Source: Dehalococcoidia bacterium UBA2979 (GTDB taxonomy: Bacteria; Chloroflexota; Dehalococcoidia; UBA2979). Taken from it: a DNA stretch of 31,578 nucleotides. The notes under the pieces are model-generated. The model was not told the DNA's origin. It was given only the letters and a program-made list of their open reading frames with translations, and did not search any database. The DNA is taken from positions 1 to 31,578 of the forward strand of contig DEAP01000065.1 of NCBI GenBank assembly GCA_002348225.1, given 5' to 3'. Each line of letters opens with the position of its first letter. Positions within the stretch are counted from its first letter, which is position 1. Positions 24,936 to 31,578 of the stretch are shown one piece after another. A program made the position numbers and the translations under genes.

Positions 24936-25994
24936 GTGACAAAAAGAGATCAAATACGTTTGACGGAACTTGCAGAATGCGGAGGCTGAGGAGCGAAACT
25001 CGGTCTCGAACCGCTGCTGCAGGTACTGCAGCCGATTCATGATATGTTTCAGGACTCAGAAGATGAGAATATGCTCGTTGGCCTTCGAGAATCTGATGAT
25101 GCGGCCGTTTATGAAGTAGCTGATGGTATGTCAGTCATTCAAACTGTCGACTTTTTTCCTCCGATAGTCGACGATCCATGGACATATGGAGCTATATCCG
25201 CCGCGAATGCAATGTCAGACGTGTATGCGATGGGTGGAGACGTTAAGTTCGGTCTCAATATAGTTGGTTGGCCTGAGGACTTAGATACTACTTATCTGCA
25301 GGAGGTACTTCGTGGCGGGGCTGAGAAGTTACTCGAGGCAGGAGCGTTGGTGGCTGGCGGACACACGGTTAAGTCCCAGGAGCCTTTGTTTGGTCTCTCT
25401 GTTTCAGGGCTCGTACAATCTGAAAAATTGGTGAGGACAAGTGGTGCCCAGCTAAATGATCTCCTTGTCCTCACCAAGCCGATCGGTACCGGTGTAGCTT
25501 TGACAGCATGCAAAGGGGATGCAGAGCTAGCATCATCGCTACTTCCGACAGTAATTCGGTCGATGCTGGTTCTAAATCAGAAAGGGTCAGAGATCGGGCT
25601 GCAGTGCAATGTGAATGCAATGACTGATGTCACGGGATTTGGTCTTGTAGGCCACGCTGCGGAAATGGCCGATCAATCTAACGTGACACTTGTCATCCGG
25701 AGTGGATCAGTTCCATTATTCGCGGGTGTTATTGACCTCGTTGACAATTCAGGGTTGTCAGGCGGATTAGACTCGAATAAAGCAAGTCTCCTGAAAAATA
25801 TAGGTAACCCTAATACTGTGTCATCGCACTTGCTGGATTTATTTTTCGATCCCCAGACATCAGGGCCTCTACTGCTATCACTTGCACCTCAAGATGCAAC
25901 CGAATTTTGTCGTGAGATGGAATCACTGGGGCAGCAGTGCTGGATAATCGGTGAAGTGACCGAATTTTCGGGGAGCTCGATTCTGTTTGACTAG
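24936..25994 (+). CDS. selD: Selenide, water dikinase (selenophosphate synthetase) with in-frame UGA read as selenocysteine
   Basis: SelD makes selenophosphate from selenide and ATP. The long open frame from the ATG at 25044 already shows the family core (SDDAAVYEV, VQTVDFFPPIVDDPWTYG, NAMSDVYAMGG, LVAGGHTVKSQEPLFGLSVSG, MTDVTGFGLVGH, FFDPQTSGPLLL) but lacks the catalytic N-terminus. Reading the same frame upstream gives, from GTG 24936, MTKRDQIR and then LTELAECGGUGAKLGLEP, where U is the TGA at 24987-24989. Sec18 aligns with catalytic Cys17 of E. coli SelD, and Lys21 with its Lys20. A TAG directly before the GTG bounds the frame. The product is 352 residues, the normal SelD length. Sec at this site is known in other bacteria and in animal SPS2. 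No other sel gene is in the window. Confidence 0.9.
24987..24989 (+). other. Selenocysteine UGA codon of selD
   Basis: The TGA lies in frame between GGA GGC and GGA GCG, giving G-G-U-G-A-K. Conserved SelD residues are coded on both sides. Conventional termination here would leave only a 17-residue peptide, and restarting at 25044 would lose the catalytic Lys. Confidence 0.87.
24990..25032 (+). promoter_or_regulatory. Candidate bacterial SECIS region
   Basis: Two hairpins follow the UGA. The first is CGGT, loop CTCGA, ACCG (25001-25013). The second is GCTGCAG, loop GTA, CTGCAGC (25016-25032), a perfect 7-bp stem with G and U at the loop. The loop of the second begins 34 bases after the UGA, within the spacing reported for bacterial SECIS elements. 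Which of the two SelB would bind is not clear. Both lie inside the coding frame, as expected for bacteria. Confidence 0.5.
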
Positions 25995-26026
25995 GTCAGA
26001 TGGTAACTAATTTTTAACAAGGGGAC

Positions 26027-26055
26027 TTGCGCTGTGGCTCACTTGTCGGTAAATT
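26027..26055 (+). promoter_or_regulatory. groEL promoter (sigma-70 type)
   Basis: TTGCGC (26027-26032), a 17-base spacer and TAAATT (26050-26055) make a fair vegetative promoter. The CIRCE element begins at the end of the -10 box, so HrcA binding would block it. Confidence 0.6.
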
Positions 26056-26081
26056 TAGCACTCACCGTCTTAGAGTGCTAA
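26055..26081. promoter_or_regulatory. CIRCE operator (HrcA binding site)
   Basis: TTAGCACTC, nine bases, GAGTGCTAA: a perfect match to the CIRCE consensus. HrcA represses chaperone operons through this site and releases it on heat stress. It precedes groEL by 107 bases. hrcA itself is not in the window. Confidence 0.95.
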
Positions 26082-26188
26082 GTAGGTGAATGTTTCGGCG
26101 GGGCGTATTTTTCTGATAGATCTCCCTGCCGTTTGAGTGTGCATATTTTGAAATTTATTAGGAATTGTAGTTAAGGAGCAGGGCACAA

Positions 26189-27805
26189 ATGGCTAAGCAA
26201 CTTCTTTTTGATGAGAATGCGAGACAGGCACTACGCGACGGAATTGATGCGTTGGCCGATGCAGTTAAGATGACACTTGGTCCAAGGGGCCGGAATGTTG
26301 TCTTGGATAAGCGCTTCGGTAATCCAACTATCACGAACGATGGTGTAACCATAGCGAAAGATATTGAACTTTCAGATAAGTTTGAGAATATCGGTGCACA
26401 ATTAGCAAAGGAAATTGCTTCTAAGACGAATGATATCGCCGGTGATGGGACTACTACGGCTACTGTGCTTGGTCAGGCCATTGTTCACGAAGGTATGAAA
26501 AATGTTGCTGCAGGTGCAGCACCGATGGCTCTAAAGCGAGGTCTAGAAGCTGCTGCGAGGACTATTCGAGAAGAAATTACCGATGGTGCAACTCAAGTGA
26601 CTACCAGAGAGCAAATGTCTCAGGTAGCCGCAATCTCGGCAGCTTCCGCTGAGATTGGGGATCTCATAGGTGAGGTCATGGAGCAGGCAGGCAAAGACGG
26701 TGTGATCACGATTGAAGAGGGCCGTGGGGTTGAAACGGAAATTGAATATGTAGAAGGTATGTCCTTCGACCGTGGATATATTTCTCCATATTTTGTTACT
26801 AATCCAGAACGGATGGAATCAGTAATTGAAGATCCGTACATTTTGGTTACAGATCAGAAACTTTCATCAGTGAATGATATTTTGCCGTGGTTGGAAAAAC
26901 AGCTGCAGGTATCAAAAGATCTCCTGGTTATTGCAGAAGATGTTGATGGTGAAGCCTTGGCTACTCTTGCTGTGAATAAACTACGAGGCGCGATCAATGT
27001 GGTGGCTGTTAAGGCTCCTGGATTTGGTGATAGACGTAAGGAAAATCTTGGTGATATTGCTGCCTTCACAGGTGCAACGTTGATCTCGGGTGAACTTAAC
27101 CGGAATTTGGATGACACGGTTTCAGTTGAAGATTTTGGTAGGGCACGCCGAGTTGTTGTAACCAAAGAAGACTGTGCACTGATAGAAGGTGGTGGGACGG
27201 AAGATTCCGTTGAAGGACGAACCATGATGATACGTGGACAATTAAACAATGCCACTTCGGACTGGGATAAAGAGAAGTTAGAGGAAAGAATCGGACGATT
27301 GTCAGGTTCTGTGGCGATTATTAAAGTTGGGGCAGCTACTGAAGTTGAGCTGACCGAAAAGAAGCACCGAGTGGAAGATGCTTTATCCGCCACACGAGCG
27401 GCAGTCGACGAAGGTATCGTGCCTGGTGGTGGGGTAGCGTTCCTCAATTCTGTTGAAAAATTGGATGCCTTAGAATTCGACGATGAAGATGAGGCTACCG
27501 GAGTGAGAATTCTGCGCAGAGCATTGGAAGAGCCACTTCGAAGAATTGCAACTAATGCTGGACAAGATGGCTCAGTCATCGTACAAAAAGTTGTAGGATT
27601 GGATTCTGGTCAGGGCTACGATGCAGCTGGGGACAATTATGGGAACATGATTGATCTTGGTATCATCGACCCGGCTAAGGTGACCAAAGCGGCTCTGGAA
27701 AATGCGGTTTCGATAGCAGGGATGGTACTTACTACCAACGTATTGGTGACTGATGAACCGGAAAACGCGGTAGCGGCTATGCCAGGCGGCGGTGAAATGT
27801 ACTAG
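26189..27805 (+). CDS. groEL: Chaperonin GroEL (60 kDa)
   Basis: A 538-residue group-I chaperonin. It contains KMTLGPRGRNVVLDK, the ATP-site NDIAGDGTTTATVL (Asp near 87), EGMSFDRGYISPYF, APGFGDRRKENL, DEGIVPGGGVAFL near 410 and GYDAAGDNYGNMIDLGIIDPAKV. The protein ends AMPGGGEMY rather than in the usual run of Gly-Gly-Met repeats. AAGGAG lies 10 bases before the ATG. It is controlled by the CIRCE site upstream and closed by a strong terminator downstream, so it is a single-gene unit. groES, its usual partner in front, is absent. Confidence 0.97.
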   Translation: MAKQLLFDENARQALRDGIDALADAVKMTLGPRGRNVVLDKRFGNPTITNDGVTIAKDIELSDKFENIGAQLAKEIASKTNDIAGDGTTTATVLGQAIVHEGMKNVAAGAAPMALKRGLEAAARTIREEITDGATQVTTREQMSQVAAISAASAEIGDLIGEVMEQAGKDGVITIEEGRGVETEIEYVEGMSFDRGYISPYFVTNPERMESVIEDPYILVTDQKLSSVNDILPWLEKQLQVSKDLLVIAEDVDGEALATLAVNKLRGAINVVAVKAPGFGDRRKENLGDIAAFTGATLISGELNRNLDDTVSVEDFGRARRVVVTKEDCALIEGGGTEDSVEGRTMMIRGQLNNATSDWDKEKLEERIGRLSGSVAIIKVGAATEVELTEKKHRVEDALSATRAAVDEGIVPGGGVAFLNSVEKLDALEFDDEDEATGVRILRRALEEPLRRIATNAGQDGSVIVQKVVGLDSGQGYDAAGDNYGNMIDLGIIDPAKVTKAALENAVSIAGMVLTTNVLVTDEPENAVAAMPGGGEMY

Positions 27806-27816
27806 GCTAAAGCCAA

Positions 27817-27861
27817 GACAAAATAGAAAGAGCGGCCACTGGCCGCTCTTTCTATTTTGTC
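27817..27861. terminator. Rho-independent terminator after groEL (bidirectional form)
   Basis: A perfect 45-base inverted repeat with 22-base arms around one central base, beginning 12 bases after the groEL stop. The GC-rich core GCGGCC ACT GGCCGC is flanked by an A-rich left arm and a T-rich right arm ending CTATTTTGTC. The structure can end transcription in both directions. Confidence 0.93.
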
Positions 27862-27897
27862 TCGACGTGTATCGATTCCCGAGTTACCATCAAGATA

Positions 27898-28707
27898 ATG
27901 GATTTAAAGAAATCGCATTCGAATGAGTTTTTTTTACCTTTTGGGCAGTCTGTTTTGCACGGAACAGATGACATCAGGATTCCACACGGCATGATGAATT
28001 TTGCTGAGCCCAGTGGTTCTTTGGGAGCCTTACCCCGGTTGGGCGGAATCCCGATAGCGGATGAACTCACTGTGGATCAGGCTGCGATTGAGGAAGAGGT
28101 TCGTAAGAACGTCCTTGTTACCACAACCGAAAATATACTGAATTGGTCGAAAGCTCATTCGCTATGGCCAGCAATGTTTGGTCTCGCGTGTTGTGCCATT
28201 GAGATGATCGCCTCAGCGACGAGCCGGTATGATATTGCACGGTTTGGTTCCGAGGTATTTCGTGCCTCTCCGCGCCAAGCTGATCTCATGATTGTGGCAG
28301 GAACAGTTACGTGGAAGATGGCACCAGTCGTCAGACGCATTTATCTCCAGATGGCTGATCCGAAGTGGGTGATCTCGATGGGTGGTTGTGCCACGATGGG
28401 TGGCCCATTTTCGTACGCGTATAGTGTGGTACCTGGAGTTAACTTACTTACTCCGGTAGATGTCTACGTGCCAGGATGCCCACCCAGACCAGAGAGCCTT
28501 TTGCAGGCTCTGATGATGCTGCAGGAGCGAATCAAGAACTTTGACGTGGCAGGTCAGCGAGAACGCCCAGAACCGGATGGCGATTTTTCTAGCTATCTTC
28601 CGGCCGGTGATCCCATTCGCCAGGAGCTCGAGTCTCTGTTCCCTCCGTACGAAGGGCTTGATGATCCGTCTAGAAGAAGTGGTGGAGTACCACTTGCTAA
28701 AGTTTAG
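27898..28707 (+). CDS. nuoB: NADH-quinone oxidoreductase subunit B (orphan NuoB)
   Basis: A 269-residue protein. The complex-I N2 cluster ligands are all present: the tandem Cys98-Cys99 in FGLACCAIEM, Cys164 in SMGGCATMGG and Cys194 in YVPGCPPRPE. NuoB joins NuoCD at the quinone site of complex I. Conserved NuoB sequence begins near residue 58 (LTVDQAAIEEEV), so about 57 residues form an N-terminal extension; a start at Met32 or Met33 (MMNFAEPSG) is possible. No good ribosome site is seen before the ATG at 27898. No other nuo gene is nearby, so it may be a second copy or part of a scattered complex. The C-terminal tail of about 45 residues is also longer than usual. Confidence 0.88.
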   Translation: MDLKKSHSNEFFLPFGQSVLHGTDDIRIPHGMMNFAEPSGSLGALPRLGGIPIADELTVDQAAIEEEVRKNVLVTTTENILNWSKAHSLWPAMFGLACCAIEMIASATSRYDIARFGSEVFRASPRQADLMIVAGTVTWKMAPVVRRIYLQMADPKWVISMGGCATMGGPFSYAYSVVPGVNLLTPVDVYVPGCPPRPESLLQALMMLQERIKNFDVAGQRERPEPDGDFSSYLPAGDPIRQELESLFPPYEGLDDPSRRSGGVPLAKV

Positions 28708-28715
28708 CGATATCC

Positions 28716-30023
28716 GTGTATTTATTGAAAATAACCGTCAACCTTAGAAGTCGCCTCCCTCGAATCAAATCTCTTTTCCCAGGTTGGTTGGTCGTGCTTG
28801 GTGCTTCTATCGCTCTAGTGGCCTCACAGGGTGCAAGTGGTGCGCCCTTAGGTGTTCTGCAACGACCCATGCTTGAGGAGCTTGGATGGAGTTCTACTCA
28901 ATATTCATTGAGTGCCACACTGTCATCGTTACTGGGGGGGATTGCGGGCATCATAATCGGGCCCTTTTTGGATAAGTTTGGTGCTCGGAGACTGGTGTTT
29001 TTCGGCGCGGTAGTGATTGCACTTTCCTTTTTTGGTCTCTCGCAAATGCATTCATTCATTGTGTTTCTCATCTTGGCTGCTCTCGCAGGTGCTTTAGGAA
29101 CAACTCTTGCCGGACCATTTGTGGTTAATGTAACGGTGGCAAAATGGTTCGTCGTCAATCGTGGATGGGCTCTGGCTCTTGGTTCTACCGGGGTCTCTAT
29201 TGGTAACATGGTGTGGCCGATTGTGATGACGAATTTGGTAGACACATGGGGCTGGCGGGACGGTTACTTTTGGCTTGCAGGCATAGTATTGGGGTTGTTG
29301 GTTGTGAGTGGCCTTCTGCTGAGAAGTAAACCCGAAGACTATGGCTTGCTGCCAGACGGTGTTGATGCGGAAACCGCTGATAGCTCGAGAAAATCAGACT
29401 ACCTTCGCGTTGTAGATGATTCCGAAAATTCTCTTACCCGTGGACAAGCTTTACGGACGAGATCTCTGTGGCTGATTAGTGGTGCCTACGGTATACACAT
29501 GGCCGCGCTGGTCGCGGTATTAATGCATGGTATCCCATTTATGACTGATTCTGGATTTTCCCGAAATATTGCAGCTTCAGCAATGGCGATAAATGGTTTT
29601 GCTAATCTGTGTTCGAAAGCTCCTTGGGCATGGGGATTAGGCAGATTTCCGGTGCGCTATTTAGCTGCTTTGACGTTTGCTTCGTCTGGCACCGGAGTCG
29701 GGCTAATGCTAATAGCTACATCATTCCAGTCGCTTCCCTTGCTGGTTATGGGATTCTTTTTCTGGGGATTTGGTTTTGGCGGTACGATCCCCGTTGGGGA
29801 GTCTATTTGGGCTAATTACTATGGGCGGAAACATTTGGGGGCGGTGCGAGGTGTAGGTAAGCCTCTGACAATTATTCTTGCGTCATTAGGGCCATTGTTA
29901 GTAGGCTGGAGTTTCGATATCTATAGCTCTTATAGAGGAGCATTTTTTTGTATCGTTGTGGGATATTGTTTTGGAGCACTGATGATTTTGAATTCTCCCA
30001 GACCGCGTCCAACTCATGTCTGA
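28716..30023 (+). CDS. MFS transporter, monocarboxylate/OFA-like
   Basis: A 435-residue membrane protein with twelve predicted segments in two halves and a polar central loop (about residues 205-245). The beginning, PGWLVVLGASIALVASQGAS, with RPMLEELGWSSTQYSLSATL and FLDKFGARRLVFFGA (motif A) fits the oxalate/formate antiporter and monocarboxylate group. The substrate is not predictable. The start is GTG 28716 or TTG 28725; neither has a clear ribosome site. nuoB ends 8 bases upstream, so the two are probably on one message. Confidence 0.82.
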   Translation: MYLLKITVNLRSRLPRIKSLFPGWLVVLGASIALVASQGASGAPLGVLQRPMLEELGWSSTQYSLSATLSSLLGGIAGIIIGPFLDKFGARRLVFFGAVVIALSFFGLSQMHSFIVFLILAALAGALGTTLAGPFVVNVTVAKWFVVNRGWALALGSTGVSIGNMVWPIVMTNLVDTWGWRDGYFWLAGIVLGLLVVSGLLLRSKPEDYGLLPDGVDAETADSSRKSDYLRVVDDSENSLTRGQALRTRSLWLISGAYGIHMAALVAVLMHGIPFMTDSGFSRNIAASAMAINGFANLCSKAPWAWGLGRFPVRYLAALTFASSGTGVGLMLIATSFQSLPLLVMGFFFWGFGFGGTIPVGESIWANYYGRKHLGAVRGVGKPLTIILASLGPLLVGWSFDIYSSYRGAFFCIVVGYCFGALMILNSPRPRPTHV

Positions 30024-30107
30024 GGACTGGTTCGATATAGTTGATCCCGTGGTAACCTCGAGGAGTTGCAAACATTCAGTAGTATTGTTATCTGGAGGAC
30101 GATTGAA

Positions 30108-30530
30108 ATGAATTTTACTAGCAAAATTGTCAGTCTAATTAAACCTAGAATTGACGCGCACGCTCACTGCGATGTTCCATGTGGGATTTATGACCCTAAG
30201 GATGCTCAGTTGGCCGCAGAAACCGTCGAAAAGATGATGACCCTTATGGACGGCGTCGATGCAAGTTCGAAAGAGACACGTAACTCATTTATTCGATATG
30301 TGGCTGCGAAAGAAGTACACGCTGAGAAAGTGAAGCATGAAGTGAGAATAATCTGGGGCGATTACTTCAAGCCTGAGCACCTCGATAAATTCCCCGACCT
30401 GCACACTAAAGTATGGCAAATTATGAAGACAGCAAGCGCTTGTCGACAGGGTGCTGACGTAGCAGATGCTGCGAACTTGCGTCAGCAAGTGGACGAATTT
30501 GCTGACATGTTTTGGGCGACCAAGTCTTAA
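30108..30530 (+). CDS. sodN: Nickel superoxide dismutase precursor
   Basis: A 140-residue precursor. A 19-residue propeptide ending DAHA precedes the nickel hook HCDVPCGIYDP (His20, Cys21, Cys25). Cleavage before His20 exposes the N-terminal amine and His that bind nickel, leaving a mature protein of 121 residues, close to the Streptomyces enzyme. The helical body includes IIWGDYFKPEHLDKFPDLH. It turns superoxide into oxygen and peroxide. The ATG at 30108 follows GGAGG; an in-frame start further upstream (30066) lacks such a site. The maturation peptidase gene follows by 14 bases. Confidence 0.96.
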   Translation: MNFTSKIVSLIKPRIDAHAHCDVPCGIYDPKDAQLAAETVEKMMTLMDGVDASSKETRNSFIRYVAAKEVHAEKVKHEVRIIWGDYFKPEHLDKFPDLHTKVWQIMKTASACRQGADVADAANLRQQVDEFADMFWATKS

Positions 30531-30544
30531 CTTGAAGTGATCTG

Positions 30545-30997
30545 ATGTTCTTGGGTGGAGGCTTAACTCCGGTCAGGTGTCTAGGCGAAAGTATGCGACC
30601 TGCTCTTGAGCCAGGTGACTTTTTGCTGATGTCATCTGGAGCTCCACCTGCAGAAAAAGCTCGCGGAGCGATAGTCTGCTTTAGGGACCCACGCAATACT
30701 TCTGGGAAATTTCTTCTTAAGCGTGTCATTGGCTTGCCTGGAGAATCTATAAGGGCCTCCAACACAGTGTTTATTAACGGTCGACTGCAGGAAGAACCTT
30801 ATGTTGCAGCTACAAGTCTTTCTAGCGACGTCCAAGCACGGGGTGTGAATCGGATTTCTTCGGGAACATATTTTGTTATGGGTGATAACCGCTTGGAAAG
30901 CACGGATAGCAGGATGTTCGGCGCAATATCGGTGTCCGAGATTATTGGGACCATCAAATTTCGTTACTGGCCTTTCTCGCGGATCGGCAGACTCTGA
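30545..30997 (+). CDS. sodX: Nickel-type superoxide dismutase maturation protease SodX (S26 family)
   Basis: A 150-residue signal-peptidase-I-like protease. The catalytic Ser16 is in LGESMRPAL and the general base Lys59 in KFLLKRVIGLPGE; the late MGDNRLESTDSRMFGAI is the conserved S26 box. Unlike signal peptidase I there is no N-terminal membrane anchor, as in SodX proteins that cut the Ni-SOD propeptide. Position right after sodN makes that role very likely. It converges on the cysteine desulfurase gene. Confidence 0.92.
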   Translation: MFLGGGLTPVRCLGESMRPALEPGDFLLMSSGAPPAEKARGAIVCFRDPRNTSGKFLLKRVIGLPGESIRASNTVFINGRLQEEPYVAATSLSSDVQARGVNRISSGTYFVMGDNRLESTDSRMFGAISVSEIIGTIKFRYWPFSRIGRL

Positions 30998-31011
30998 ATC
31001 AGATCTATGGA

Positions 31012-31578
31012 CTAGGAGTCTAGCCACGTGGCCCATTCTGCAGGTGGTATCTGTTCCTTTGGGGACAAAGCCCGTAAACGGTGGACAATGTCAGGTAGGC
31101 CAGTTAACAGACTTCCGATAGCTTCTTTCGTCGTCTCTCGACCTAAGCTGATTCTGAGCGATCCACGAGCTAGATCGAACGGGACACCCATAGCGGTGAG
31201 GACATGACTTGGCTCGATTGAACCTGTTGTACATGCGGATCCTGAAGATGCTGCTATCCCCATGAGATCGAGAGCAAGTAGGATGGACCCTCCCTCTACG
31301 AAACCGATCATGCAGGAAACGTGGCCAGGTAAACGGCTGTTCAAATCTTTCGTGCCCGTTATTCCCATGCAAGGTATTCGTCTGGGCAGTTCAGTCATCA
31401 GAGTTTGCTGAAGTTCGCGATCGTGTCGAATATCATCCGTCATACGTTTCGATGCGAGTTCTATCGCGGAGGCAAATCCGACTATCGCTGGAGTATTTTC
31501 TGTACCAGCTCGTAAACCCTCTTCCTGGCCCCCACCAAGAATCTGCCCATGCAGAGGAGTGCCAGATCGGATATAGAG
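31012..31578 (-). CDS. Cysteine desulfurase, NifS/IscS type (C-terminal part, runs off the window)
   Basis: The frame is open from the right edge and gives 188 residues. It begins with LYIRSGTPLHGQILGGGQ and EEGLRAGTEN, the conserved stretch after the PLP lysine, and includes the nucleophilic Cys in ASSGSACTTGS and the C-terminal arm RGSLRISLGRETTKEAI. These enzymes take sulfur from cysteine for Fe-S clusters or tRNA thiolation; some release selenium from selenocysteine. The N-terminus and PLP lysine lie outside the window, so the subgroup (NifS, IscS or NFS-like) cannot be fixed. Confidence 0.92.
   Translation of the reverse strand, partial: LYIRSGTPLHGQILGGGQEEGLRAGTENTPAIVGFASAIELASKRMTDDIRHDRELQQTLMTELPRRIPCMGITGTKDLNSRLPGHVSCMIGFVEGGSILLALDLMGIAASSGSACTTGSIEPSHVLTAMGVPFDLARGSLRISLGRETTKEAIGSLLTGLPDIVHRLRALSPKEQIPPAEWATWLDS

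Noticed and set aside
24990..25043. Interpretation of selD as an N-terminally truncated pseudogene starting at 25044
   Set aside because: Conserved SelD residues, including the catalytic Lys, lie in frame on both sides of the single TGA, and the total length then fits the family exactly.
30066..30094. TTGCAA, 17 bases, TATCTG as promoter of sodN
   Set aside because: Transcription would start after the GGAGG ribosome site (30094-30098) that decides the sodN start, so the two are not compatible.
31007..31025. TGGACTAG-GAGT-CTAGCCA hairpin at the convergent ends of sodX and the cysteine desulfurase
   Set aside because: One arm has a bulged base, no T-tract follows on either strand and it overlaps the stop codon of the desulfurase.

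Overview
The window is a gene-dense piece of a bacterial chromosome. It holds 27 intact protein genes, two partial ones at the edges and one tRNA, with moderate GC and no gap above 200 bases. No insertion sequence, phage gene, integrase or CRISPR array was seen. The gene mix fits a free-living, oxygen-exposed, probably marine Chloroflexota-like organism (Dehalococcoidia/SAR202-type). The clues are a UPF0182 membrane protein, nickel superoxide dismutase, a luciferase-like flavin oxidoreductase, a CIRCE-controlled groEL and rpmB divergent from fakA-fakB-recG. This placement is an inference from gene content only.

Layout. Positions 1-5019 form an iron-related block: an unidentified gene end, an FAD oxidoreductase, a two-domain ferric-iron-type ABC permease, its ATPase, and a convergent DtxR-family metal regulator. 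Positions 5073-8390 (minus strand) carry a luciferase-like oxidoreductase, an MFS exporter, tRNA-Gly(CCC) and an enoyl-CoA hydratase. A shared upstream region with a perfect 10-bp inverted repeat separates the hydratase from an arylsulfotransferase-like protein. An NTF2-like protein, a SucD-like CoA ligase subunit and a one-cluster ferredoxin follow. Positions 11414-16805 hold rpmB facing away from fakA, fakB (DegV) and recG. Positions 16811-22953 (minus strand) hold argJ, argB, a UPF0182 protein and argD. Then come a GNAT acetyltransferase overlapping a membrane protein, and a convergent endonuclease III.

The most notable gene is selD at 24936-25994. Its obvious open frame lacks the catalytic N-terminus. 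That N-terminus is present upstream in the same frame behind a UGA codon, which sits exactly where the family has its catalytic Cys/Sec. The gene therefore very probably encodes a selenocysteine-containing selenophosphate synthetase, with hairpins just after the UGA that could act as the bacterial SECIS element.

The last part holds groEL alone (no groES) under a perfect CIRCE operator, a strong terminator, an orphan nuoB, an MFS transporter, a nickel superoxide dismutase with its maturation peptidase SodX, and the C-terminal part of a NifS/IscS-type cysteine desulfurase running off the window end. Common themes are iron and other metals, redox protection and selenium use. Operon statements rest on spacing and orientation only.
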